Part shown: piece by piece, positions 1 to 12,000 of the stretch | How the letters are laid out: every line of letters begins with the position of its first letter | Position numbering within the stretch: the stretch's first letter is position 1 | From: Rhodospirillales bacterium 70-18 | Lineage (GTDB): Bacteria; Pseudomonadota; Alphaproteobacteria; Acetobacterales; Acetobacteraceae | Direction of reading: 5' to 3' | Assembly (NCBI GenBank): GCA_001899585.1 | Contig: MKWE01000009.1 | Span: 193,025-231,521, forward strand | DNA length: 38,497 nt | The notes under the pieces: model-generated | What the model was told of the DNA's origin: nothing | The model's database searches: none | The model's input: only the letters and a program-made list of their open reading frames with translations | Position numbers and translations under genes: made by a program

Positions 1-3000
1 GGCTATCTGCGCCTGCTGCAAAGCGGGGCGGACACGCTGGTGCAGTTGGACCGGGACGGCGCCGGCGCGACCGACAGCTGGGTGACGGTGCTGACGCTGT
101 CCAACACCAGCGCCGCGGCGCTGACCGCGGACAACATCACGCAGGGCTGGAACCCGCAGGGGCTCGCCGGGCTGGTGCTCACCGGCTCGGATGGCGGCAA
201 TGACAGTCTGACCGGAGGTGTCAACGCCGACACCATCAGCGGGCTGGGCGGCAACGACACGCTCTCGGCCGGTTACGGCAACGACAGCGTGGATGGCGGC
301 GCTGGCGACGACACCCTGTCGGGCGATACCGGCGCGGATACGCTGCTGGGCGGCACCGGCAACGACTACCTGGATGGCGGGACCGGCGGCAACAGCCTGG
401 ATGGCGGCGCCGGCAACGACACGCTCACCGCGTCCACCGGCAACGACACGCTGCTGGGCGGCGACGGCAACGATTCCCTGAGCGACAGCCAGGGGGCGAA
501 TTCGCTGGACGGCGACGCGGGCGACGATACGATCGGCGGCGTGTCGGGCGGCGATACCGGCAGCACGCTGACCGGCGGGACCGGGCAGGACAGCTTCGTG
601 TTCGCCAACACGCCCGGCTATAACCCGGGAACGTTCCATGCCGACAGCATCACCGACTTCGCTGCCGGGGCGGCGGGCGACACGCTGGATATCGGCGGGT
701 TGCTGCAATGGTCGCAGTATTACGGGGGCTGGGACACCACGACCAACCCGTTCACCACCGGCTATCTGCGCGTGGCGCAGAGCGGGGCGGACACGCTGTT
801 GCAGTTGGACCGGGACGGGACGGCCAACGGCGCCGGCTGGGTGACCGTGGCGACGTTGCAGAACCTCGGCACCATGCCGGTGGTGGGGTATACGACCACG
901 CCGATCGACCTTTCCACGGGGCAGGATGCCGGCGGCGCGCTGCTGGCCAGTTCGGGCCTGGCGGACGCCCATTGGACGGTGGACCAGGCCGGCGGCGGCA
1001 CCGCGGCGGCGCAGGCGGTGCTGAGCGGGGCGGCGGATTATTACAGCGGCTGGTATGGCGCGGATGGCAAATCCGACTGGATCGCCCGCTCGGCGGCGAC
1101 CGCGCAGAACGGCTCGGACCTGTATTCCTTCCACACCAGCTTCGACCTGACCGGCTACGACCTGTCCACCGTGGCGCTGGGCGGGGCCTGGACCGCCGAC
1201 GACGCCGCGCAGCTGGTGCTGAACGGCACGGTGATCGGCACGCTGTCCGGCCAATGGGGCACGCTGGCCGCGTTCGGCGTGGCCGGTGGCAGCGGGCTGC
1301 TGGTGCAGGGCGTCAACACGCTCGACATCACCATGACCTATGTCGCCAACCAGTGGGACGGCGCGCGGCTGGAGGGCGGCATCTCGGTGTTCGTGCCCGG
1401 CAGCGCGCTGACGGCGGACAATATCGCGCAGGGCTGGAACCCGAACGGGATCGCCGGCAGCGTGATCGACGGCGTCGATGGCGGCAACGACAGCCTGTCT
1501 GGCACGCTGAACGCCGACACGATGAGCGGGCTGGGCGGCAACGACACGTTGAACGGTGGCTATGGCGCCGACAGCCTGGACGGCGGCGGCGGCGACGACG
1601 CGCTGTATGGCGACTACGGCGCGGACACGCTGGCGGCCGGCTCGGGCAACGACTATGTCGACGGCGGCTATGGCGACGACAGCGTGGACGGCGGCAGCGG
1701 CAGCGACACGCTGCTCGGCAACTACGGCAACGACACCCTGGCCGGCGGCGACGGGCCGGATTCGCTGTCCGACCAGTATGGCGCGAACGTGCTCGACGGC
1801 GGCGCCGGCAACGATACCTTCGACCAGGTGGATGGCGGCGATACCGGCAGCACGCTGACCGGCGGCGGCGGGCAGGACCTGTTCCGGGTAGCCTACAACC
1901 CGGGCTATTACCCGGACAGCTTCCATGCCGACGTGATCACCGATTTCACGCCGGGCGCGGGCGGCGATGTGCTCGATATCAGCGGGCTGCTGCAGTGGTC
2001 GCAGTATTACGGCGGGTGGAACAACGCCAGCAATCCGTTCCTCAACGGCTATCTGCGGCTGGCGCAGTCCGGCGGCGACACGCTGTTGCAGCTGGACCAT
2101 GACGGGCCGTCCGGCGCCGGCAGCTTCGTCACCGTGCTGACGTTGCAGAACACCAGCCTCGCGAACTTCACGGTCGATAATTTCCAGCCGGCCTGGGCGC
2201 CGCTGGCCACCGAATCGGTGGTGCAGGATGGCACCAGCGGCGACGATTTCCTGCAGGGCGGCATCGCCAACGACACGCTGAACGGGCTGGACGGCAACGA
2301 CACCGTGGTCGGCTATTCCGGCGACGATTCGCTGTCGGGCGGGAACGGGAACGACTCGATCGATGGCGGCCAGGACAACGACACCATCGATGGCGGCAGT
2401 GGCGACAACACGTTGCTGGGCGGCAGCGGCAACGATTTGATCGCCAGCCTCGACGGCGCGGATTCGATCGACGCGGGCGACGGCAACGACACTGTCAGCG
2501 CCGGCGCTGGGAACGACACCGTGCTGGGAGGCGCCGGCACCGATTCGCTGCTCGGCGGCGACGGCAATGATTCCATCGCGGCGGCGGCCGGCAGCGAGGT
2601 GACCAGCGACTCCGTGGACGGCGGCGCCGGCGACGACAGCATCACCGGCAGCGAGGGCAACAACACGCTAGATGGCGGCGGCGGGGCCGACACGATGGTC
2701 GGCGGCGGCGGCAACGATTTCTATTACGTCGGCGACGCCGGCGACGTGGTGACCGAGCTGCCCGGCGGCGGCGCGGATACCGTGCAGTCCATGGTCTCGT
2801 TCGCGCTGCCCGACAATGTGGAGGATTTGCAGGCTGGCGGGGTGGCCGCGATCGCGCTTGCCGGCAATACCGGCGCCAATGTGCTGAGCGCCAACTCGGG
2901 CGGCGATACGCTGACCGGCGGGGACGGCAACGACACGCTGTATGGCGGCAGCGGCAACGACAGCCTGGGCGGCGATGCCGGCGCGGACCTGGTCTATGCC

Positions 3001-6000
3001 TATGGCGGCAACGACACCGTGACCGGCGATGGCGGCTACGACACCGTCTACGGCCAGGAGGGCGTCGACGCGATCACGGTTGCCAATAACAGCTACGTGG
3101 ATGCCGGCATCGGCGACGACACCGTGACGGCAGGCAACAACGCGACCGTCTATGGCCAGGACGGCAACGACCAGTTCACGATCCAGGGCGGTGCCAGCCT
3201 GTACGACGGCGGCGCGGGCGCGGATGTGTTCGCCAATGTCTCGTCCAACACCGCGCATGGGGGGGCGGCCGATACGCTGACCGGCGGCGGCGGGGTGGAT
3301 ATCTTCAGGCTCTCCGCCGATCTGACGCTGACGATCACGCCCGAGGTGGTGACCGACTTCACCCCGGGCGCGGGCGGTGACGTGCTGGACCTGGCGGGCA
3401 TCCTGTCTGGCCTGGCGGGCTACACGGCGGGCGACAACCCGTTTACCGGCGGCTTCCTGCGCATCGTGCAGGACGGCAACGACGTGGTGCTGCAGGTCGA
3501 TCGCGACGGCGGCGCGGACGGGCTGGTGGACCTGCTGCGGTTGCAGAACGTGCTGGCGAGCGCGCTGACCGGGGCGAATTTCAGCGATGGCGCCGGCGCC
3601 TTCTTTACGCCCAACGGCGTGTCGCTGCACCAGGTGGGCGGCGCGGGGGCCGAAACCCTGACCGGCACACCGGGCAACGACACCATCGAGGGGCTGGACG
3701 GCAACGACAGCGCTACCGGGGCGGCCGGCGACGACAGCCTGGATGGCGGCGCCGGCAACGACACGCTGAGCGGCGGCGACGGCAACGACACGCTGCTGGG
3801 CGGGGACGGCAACGACTCGCTCACCGACGGCATCGGCAATGACAGCCTGAGTGGCGACGCGGGGCTGGATACGCTGTCCGGCCAGGCGGGCGACGACACG
3901 CTCTCGGGTGGCGACGGCAATGACGTGGTGGCGGACGGGTCGGGCGCCAACCTGCTGCACGGCGATGGGGGGGACGATTCCGTCAGCGGCACCGGGCAGC
4001 TGTTTGGCGATGACGGCAACGATACGCTGAGCGGTAACGGCACGCTGGATGGCGGGACCGGCAACGACCTGCTGTACCTCCAGGGCACCAGCAATTCCGG
4101 CTCGGGCGGCGATGGCAACGACACCATCTGGGGCGATGCCGGCGACGTGATCGATGGCGGTGCGGGGGCGGACGAACTGCACGGCGCTACCGGGGATGAC
4201 ACGGTGACCGGCGGCGCGGACAACGACACGCTGAGCGGCGGCGCCGGCAATGACAGCCTGGACGGCGGCACCGGCTACGACGTGGTGACCTATGCCGGGA
4301 ATCTGTCCGACTACACGGTGACCGACGACGGCAGCGGCGGCATCTTCGTGCAGGACAACCGCGCCGGGTCGCCGGACGGCACCGACCATGTGGTGAACGT
4401 GGAACTGGTGCGTTTCGCCGACCAGGAGCTGTACTACAACACCCCGGCCGGCCAGGCGCTGACTGGCACGCCGGCCGACGACAGCATCTATGGCACCGAC
4501 GGCAGCGACACCATCGGCTACGACAATCCGGTGCTGAACCTGCCGCCCGATTTCCTGCCGTACGACAATTCCGGCTTCGACCTGCTGAGCGGCAGCTACG
4601 GCAACGACTCCATCTATGGCGGGCGCGGCAACGACGTGCTGGACGGCGGCGCCGGGGCGGATACACTGATCGGCGGTCTGGCCAATGACACGCTGCAGGG
4701 CGGCACCGGGGCGGATTCGCTGGTCGGCGGCGGCGACACGGCGGCCGACAGCGGCACCGACGACGACAGCCTGGCCGGCGGCGACGGCAATGATACGCTC
4801 GATGGCGGGGTCGGCAACGACACGCTGGATGGCGGCAATGGCGACGACTCGCTGATCGGCGGGCTGGGCAACGACAACCTGACTGACTCCGCGGGCGCCA
4901 ATACGCTTGATGCGGGCACGGGCGACGACGTGCTCTCAGGCGTGGGGCTGCTGCTGGGCGGCGATGGCAACGACCAGTTGTACGGCGGCAGCGCCAGCTC
5001 CTCGCTGGATGGCGGGTCCGGCAACGACACGCTGTCGGGCAGCGGCACGCTCTCGGGCGGGCTGGGCAGCGACGCGATCGCGGTGAACGTGGGCTTCGGC
5101 CTGGGCGGCAGCGGCGACGACACGCTGGGCACGGTCTACTACTACCAGGGCCCGGTGAACCTGGATGGTGGCGACGGCAACGACGTGGTGAACGGCGGCG
5201 TGTCGGGCGACACGCTGGCCGGCGGGCTGGGCGGCGACACCATCAGCGGCGGCGACGGCAACGACAGCATCTCCGGCGGCGCCGACCTCGACACCGTGAC
5301 TGGCGGCACCGGCGACGACACCATCGATGGCGGCGGCCTTGAGCACAATGTCGCGATCTACACCGGACCGCGCGACCACTACACGGTGACGCGCGAGGTC
5401 ATCGGCGGCCAGGACTGGTATGTGGTGTCCGACAACCGCGGCAGCGACGGCACCGACCTGGTGACCAATGTCGACACGCTGCGCTTCTCCGACCAGGACT
5501 TCATCCTGACGCCGGCGGGGGCGGGCGGGTTGTCGGTGGGCACGGCCGGGGCCGACACCATTCTGGGCACCGGCTTCGACGACATCATCCAGGGCGGCGC
5601 GGGTGACGATTCGCTGGCCGGCAACGACGGCAACGACCAGATTTCGGCCACCGGCGGCAACAACGTCATGGATGGCGGCGCGGGCAACGACGTGCTCACC
5701 GGTGGGTCGGGCCACGACACGCTGCTGGGCGGCGACGGGGACGACCAGCTGCGTGGCGGCGGCGCCAGCTCCTCGCTGGATGGCGGCGCGGGCGACGACA
5801 CGCTGACCGGCGGCGCCGGCAACGACACGCTGCTGGGGGGCGACGGGGCGGACAGCCTGACCGATGGCCAGGGCGTCAACGTGCTGGACGGCGGCATCGG
5901 CAACGACACGCTGAGCGGCACGGGCGCGCTGGATGGCGGCGCCGGCGACGACAGCATGACCGGCACCGGAACGCTGGACGGCGGCGACGGCAACGACGTG

Positions 6001-9000
6001 ATCTATGTCGGCGGCAGCGGCTCGCACGCGACCGGCGATGCCGGCGACGACACGTTGAACGCGGCCTACTATGCCGGCGGCGCGATCACGCTCGACGGTG
6101 GCGACGGCAATGACAGCCTGACCGGCTCGGTCGGCGACGACACGCTGATCGGCGGCGACGGCGCGGACGCGCTGGTGGCCAATTCCGGCAACGACGCGCT
6201 GATCGGCGGTGCCGGCAACGACAGCCTGAGCGGCGGCAGCGGCAACGACGTGATCTATGGCGGGTCCGGCGCCGACATCGCATATTACGGCGGCAACCTG
6301 GCCGACTACTCGATCGTCGCCACCAGCGAGGGCACGGTGGTCACCGACCTGCGCGGCGGCTCGCCGGACGGCGCGGACACGCTGGTGGGCGTGGAACTGC
6401 TGCAATTCGCCGACCACTCCTACAGCCTGACCGCCAGCAATGTCGGCCTGCATCTGGTCGGCACGGCGTTCGACGACATCCTCAGCGGCGACTACGGCGA
6501 CGACACCATCGAGGGGCTGGCCGGCAACGACCGGCTGTTCGGCGACTTCGGCAACGAGAGCATGGACGGTGGCGACGGCAACGACGCCATCTACGGCGAC
6601 GACGGCAATGACACCGAACTTGGCGGCCTCGGCGACGACCATCTGTATGGCGGCAACAACGACGACAGCCTGGATGGCGGCGACGGCAACGACACGCTGG
6701 ACGGCGGCGACGGCAACGACACGCTGCTGGGCGTGGCCGGCGACGACTCGCTGACCGGTTCGGGCGGGGTCAATCTGCTGGACGGCGGCGACGGCAACGA
6801 CACGCTGAGCGGTAACGGCACGCTGACCGGCGATGCTGGCTTCGACTCGATCTCCGGCAGCGGCTCGCTGTCGGGCGGGGACGACAACGACACGCTGTGG
6901 GGCACCGGCACGCTGGACGGCGGCAACGGGGCGGATGTGATCTATGCCGGCAGCAACACCACCGGCATCGGCGGCGCCGGCAACGACACGCTGGGCACCA
7001 TCTACTACTACCAGGGCCCGGTCAGCCTGGACGGCGGCGAGGGCGACAACGTCATCAGCGGCAGCTCCTCCGGCGACACGCTGGTCGGCGGAACCGGCAA
7101 CGACACCATCTCCGGCGGCGGCTACTCCGACGGCAACGACAGCATCAACGGCGGCGACGGCGCCAACAGCATCTATGCCGGCGCCGGCGACGACACCATC
7201 CTGTCCGGGACCGGCAACGACACCATCACCGGCGCCTGGGGCAACGACAGCATCGACGCCGGCGGCGGCGCCAATATCGCCGACTACAGCGAGCAGCGCG
7301 ACCACTACTCGGTGGTGCGCGACGGCCTCGGCGGCTTCTTCGTGGCCGACAACCGGGCTGTGGACGGCAACGGGCAGGACGGCACCGACCAGGTGCGCCA
7401 TGTCGCCACCTTCGCCTTCAGCGACGGCAATTTCCTGCCGTTCTCCGGCAATACCGGCACGGTGGTCACCGGCGCGGCGACCAACGACGTGCTCAATGGC
7501 GGCGCCTTCGACGACAGCCTGGTGGGGCTCGGCGGCAACGACACACTGGTGGGCAATGCCGGGCACGACCGCCTGCTGGGCGGCGACGGCAATGACAGCC
7601 TGGACGCGGGCGCCGGCAACGACGTGCTGCTGGGCGGTGCCGGCAGCGACACCATGTCGGGCGGCGCCGGCGACGACATCGTCTACGACAGCGACGGCGC
7701 CAATCTGGTGTCCGGCGGCGATGGCAACGACACCATCACCACGACCGGTGCTGCCCAGGGCGACGCGGGTGACGACCAGATCTCCGGCACCGGCACCCTG
7801 GCCGGCGGCGACGGCAACGACACCGTCAGCGGCAGCGGGCAGCTCGATGGCGGCGCCGGCAACGATTACCTCTCGGGCAGCGGCACGCTGACCGGCGATG
7901 CCGGCAACGACACGCTGTGGGGCAGCGGTACCCTGGATGGCGGCGACGACAACGACGTGATCAGCGTCGGCAGCGGCAGCACCGCCACCGGCGGCGCCGG
8001 CGACGACGTGCTCGGCACCATCTACTACTACCAGGGCGCGGTGACGCTGGACGGCGGTGACGGGAACGACTCCCTCTATGGCAGCTCGTCGGCCGATACG
8101 CTCAGCGGCGGCACCGGGGATGACGCCATCTCGGGCGGTGACGGCGCGGACACCATCGACGGCGGCCAGGGCAGCGACACGGTCACCGGCGGCGGCGGCA
8201 ACGACCTGCTGCTGGCCGGCCTGGGCGGGCGCGTCGGATATGATATCGCGGCCTATAGCGGCCTGCGCGACGACTACACCGTGGTCGATCACACCACCGC
8301 CGTGTTGCCGCCGATCACCGTGAACGGGGCCGTCGTCACCGATTACGTGATCGTCACCGACAACCGGCCGGGCTCGCCCGAGGGGCAGGACACGCTGGTC
8401 GGCTTCCGCCACCTGCAATTCGCCGACGGCGACTACATCGCCGCGGCCAACCCTGGCAACCTGATCGAGGGCAGCGCCCTCGCCGACACCATCGCCGACC
8501 ACTCGACCTTCGGTGCCCCTGGCCCGAACCAGCATAATTCCGGCTCCGGCGACGACAGCATCACCGCCTATGCCGGCAACGACTCGATCGACGGGCTGGC
8601 CGGCTACGACTCGATCGACGCGGGCGACGGCAACGACACCGTGCAGGGTGGCAGCGAGAACGACACCATCCTGGGCGGCACCGGCGACGACTCGATCGAC
8701 GGCGGCACCTTCGACGACCTGCTCTATGGCGGCGACGGCAACGACACCATCCTGGGCGGCGACGGCTACGACGTGCTGTATGGCGAGGCCGGCCTTAACT
8801 CGCTCGACGGCGGCAACGGCGACGACACGCTGTTCGGCGGCGACAGCGCCGACAGCCTGTCCGGTGGCACCGGCAACGACTCGGTCGATGCCGCGGGCGG
8901 CAACGACACCCTGCTGGGCGGCACCGGCGACGACACCATGGATGGCGGCGCGGGCGACGACACGCTGAACGACACCGACGGTGCCAACTCGCTCTCCGGC

Positions 9001-12000
9001 GGCGATGGCAACGACAGCATCCTCGGCGCGGGTACGCTGGACGGCGGCGCCGGCAACGACACGCTGACGGCGGGTGGCGGAAACGACAGCATCCAGGGCG
9101 GCGACGGTGACGACGTGATCACCGGCGGTGCCGGTAACGACACCATCGACGGTGGCGCCGGCGCCAACATCATCATCATGTCGGGCGTGCGCAGCCACTA
9201 CACGCTGACCCAGGAAGGCCTGGGCGTGCGCATCGTGGATAATTACGGCACCGATGGCTCGGACCTGGTGTTCAACGTCCAGCAGGTCGCCTTCACCGAC
9301 GGCACCATCCCGCTGGCCGGCGGCGTCAACCTGATCGGCGATGCCGGCGACAACTCGCTGTCCGGCACCGCGGCCGACGACATCCTCAGCGGCCAGGACG
9401 GCAACGACACGCTGGCCGGGCTGGCGGGCAACGACAACCTGGATGGCGGGCAAGGCAACGACAGCCTGGACGGCGGCGACGGTCAGGACGTGCTGACCGG
9501 GGGCGCCGGACTGGACACGATGCTGGGCGGCGCCGGCGACGACCAGCTCGACGGCGGCGACGGCAGCGACAGCCTGGATGGCGGCACCGGCAACGACACC
9601 GTGCTGGGCGGTGCAGGCGACGACACCGTGCTGGGCAATGACGGCGCCGATTCGATCGATGGCGGCGACGGCAACGACAGCGTGGACGCCGGCCTCGGCA
9701 ACGACACGGTGCTGGGCGGCTACGGCCAGGACACGCTGCTCGGCGGCGACGGCAGCGACAACATCAACGGCGGCAACGACAACGACAGCCTGGACGGCGG
9801 CGACGGCAACGACACGCTGGACGGCTCACGCGGTGGCGACACCATCAACGGCGGTGCCGGCAACGACGCCATCTCCGACGCGCTCGGCATCAACAGCATC
9901 TCGGGCGGCACCGGCAACGACACCGTGTTCGGCAACGGCACCGTGGATGGCGGCGACGACGACGACATGGTTGGGGGCACCGGCCTGCTGCGCGGCGGCG
10001 CCGGCAACGACGTGATCTATGCCGCCAGCTACGCCGCGGCGGTCACCATCGACGGCGGCACCGGCAACAACACGATGACCGGCGCCGGCGGCGCCGACAC
10101 CATCTTCGCCCTGGACGGCGCCGACTCGCTGGCCGGCGGCGCGGGCAACGACACATTGTTCGGCGGCGCCGGCAACGACACCTTCCTGGGCGGCACCGGC
10201 GACGACAGCATCGATGGCGGCGACGGCACCGACACCGCGATCTACAGCGGGCCGCGCAACCACTACACCATCACCCAGGACGGCACCGGCGGCTATTTCG
10301 TCATCGACAACTTCAGCTCCGACGGCGCCGACCATCTCGTCAATGTCGAGAACCTGCAATTCACCGATCAGATCTTCGTCCCCACCCCGTTCAACACCGG
10401 CGTCATCAAGGACGGCCATGCTACCAATGACAGCCTGGTCGGCTCCACCGGCCCGGACCAGTTGCGCGGCTTCGGCGGCGACGACACTTTGGTGGGCGAC
10501 CTGGGCGACGACACGATGGATGGCGGGCCGGGCAACGACTCCATGCTCGGCGGCGACGGCAACGATATCTACTACGTCGACCAGGCCGGCGATGTGGTGG
10601 TGGAACTGCCCAACCAGGGCACCGACTCGGTCATCGCCACCGTCACCAGCTATCTGTTACCCGACAACGTGGAAAACCTCACCTATGTCGATGCGCTGAA
10701 CTTCGCCGGCACCGGCAACGCGCTCGACAACGCCATCACCGGCAATATCGGCAACGACACGCTGGATGGACAGGATGGCAATGACACGCTGAGCGGCGGC
10801 GGCGGGGCCGACGTGCTGCTGGGCGGCCTCGGCAACGACGTACTGCACATCCCCAACCTGTCCTTCGCGCAGGCCGTGGGCGGCGCCGGCAACGACACGC
10901 TGGTGCTGGACGGCGCCGCCCTCACCCTGAACCTGCCCGCCCTGGTGCCCGGCAAGCTGCAGGGCATCGAGGTGATCGACCTCACCGGTAGCGGCAACAA
11001 CCGCCTGATCGTCTCGGCGCAGAAGCTGCTGGACCTGTCGGACACCGACACGCTGACCGTCGACGGCAATGCCGGCGACCGGGTGTCGTTCGCCGATGGC
11101 GGCTGGGTCAACGCCGGTACCGCCGGCGCCTATGCCAGCTTCACCAACGGTGCGGCGACCCTGCGGGTCAGCACCGCGATCTCGGTGGACACCTCGCTGT
11201 CCATCGCGGCGGTGGCCGCCAGCAAGCCGGAGGGCAATGCCGGGGCGACGCCGTTCACCTTCACTGTCACCCGCAGCGGCGGTACCACCAACACCGACAC
11301 GGTGGTGTGGGGCATCGCCGGCGTGCTGCCCAGCTACCCGAACCCGGCCGACTTCGTCGGCGGCGTTGCGCCGTCCGGCACACTCACCTTCGCGTCGGGC
11401 GAGACCGGCAAGACCATCACCGTCAACATCCAGGGCGACCTGGTCGCCGAGGCGGACGAGACCTTCCGCCTGATCCTGGCCGCCCCCAGCGCGGGGGTGA
11501 GCATCGCCACCGGCAGCGCGACCGCCACGATCATCAACGACGACACCAACCTGGCCATCGTCGCCAACACCCCCAGTAAGGTGGAGGGCAATGCCGGGGC
11601 GACGCCGTTCACCTTCACCGTCACCCGCAGCGGCGTGACGACTGGGGTCAACACCGTGGTGTGGGGGGTGGCCGGCGTGTTGCCGAGCTTCCCCAACGGA
11701 ACCGATTTCTCCGGCGGCGTGGTGCCGGGCGGCACGCTCACCTTCGCCGCGGGCGAGACCCTCAAGACCATCACCGTCAACGTGCAGGGCGATACGGTCG
11801 CCGAGCCGAACGAAGCCTTCCGCGTGGTGCTGGGGGCGCCGACCGGCGGCGCCGTCATCACCACCGCCAGCGCCAACGCGACGATCGTGAACGACGACAC
11901 CAACCTCGCCATCGTTGCCACCAGCGCCAGCAAGGCCGAGGGCAACAGCGGCAGCACGCCGTTCACCTTCACCGTCACCCGCAGCGGCGTGCTGACGGGC

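Noticed and set aside
4936-9453. A 1505-residue open frame on the minus strand opposite the giant RTX gene, and a similar 573-residue one at 2668-4389.
   Set aside because: They mirror the RTX repeats: GC-rich Gly/Asp/Asn codons read backwards give stop-free Val/Ala/Gly/Arg-rich text with no domain, signal or ribosome site.
190-10830. The periodic GGxGxD coding repeats considered as a DNA-level tandem repeat or satellite.
   Set aside because: The periodicity follows codons of RTX nonapeptides with varied third positions; it is protein-level repetition.
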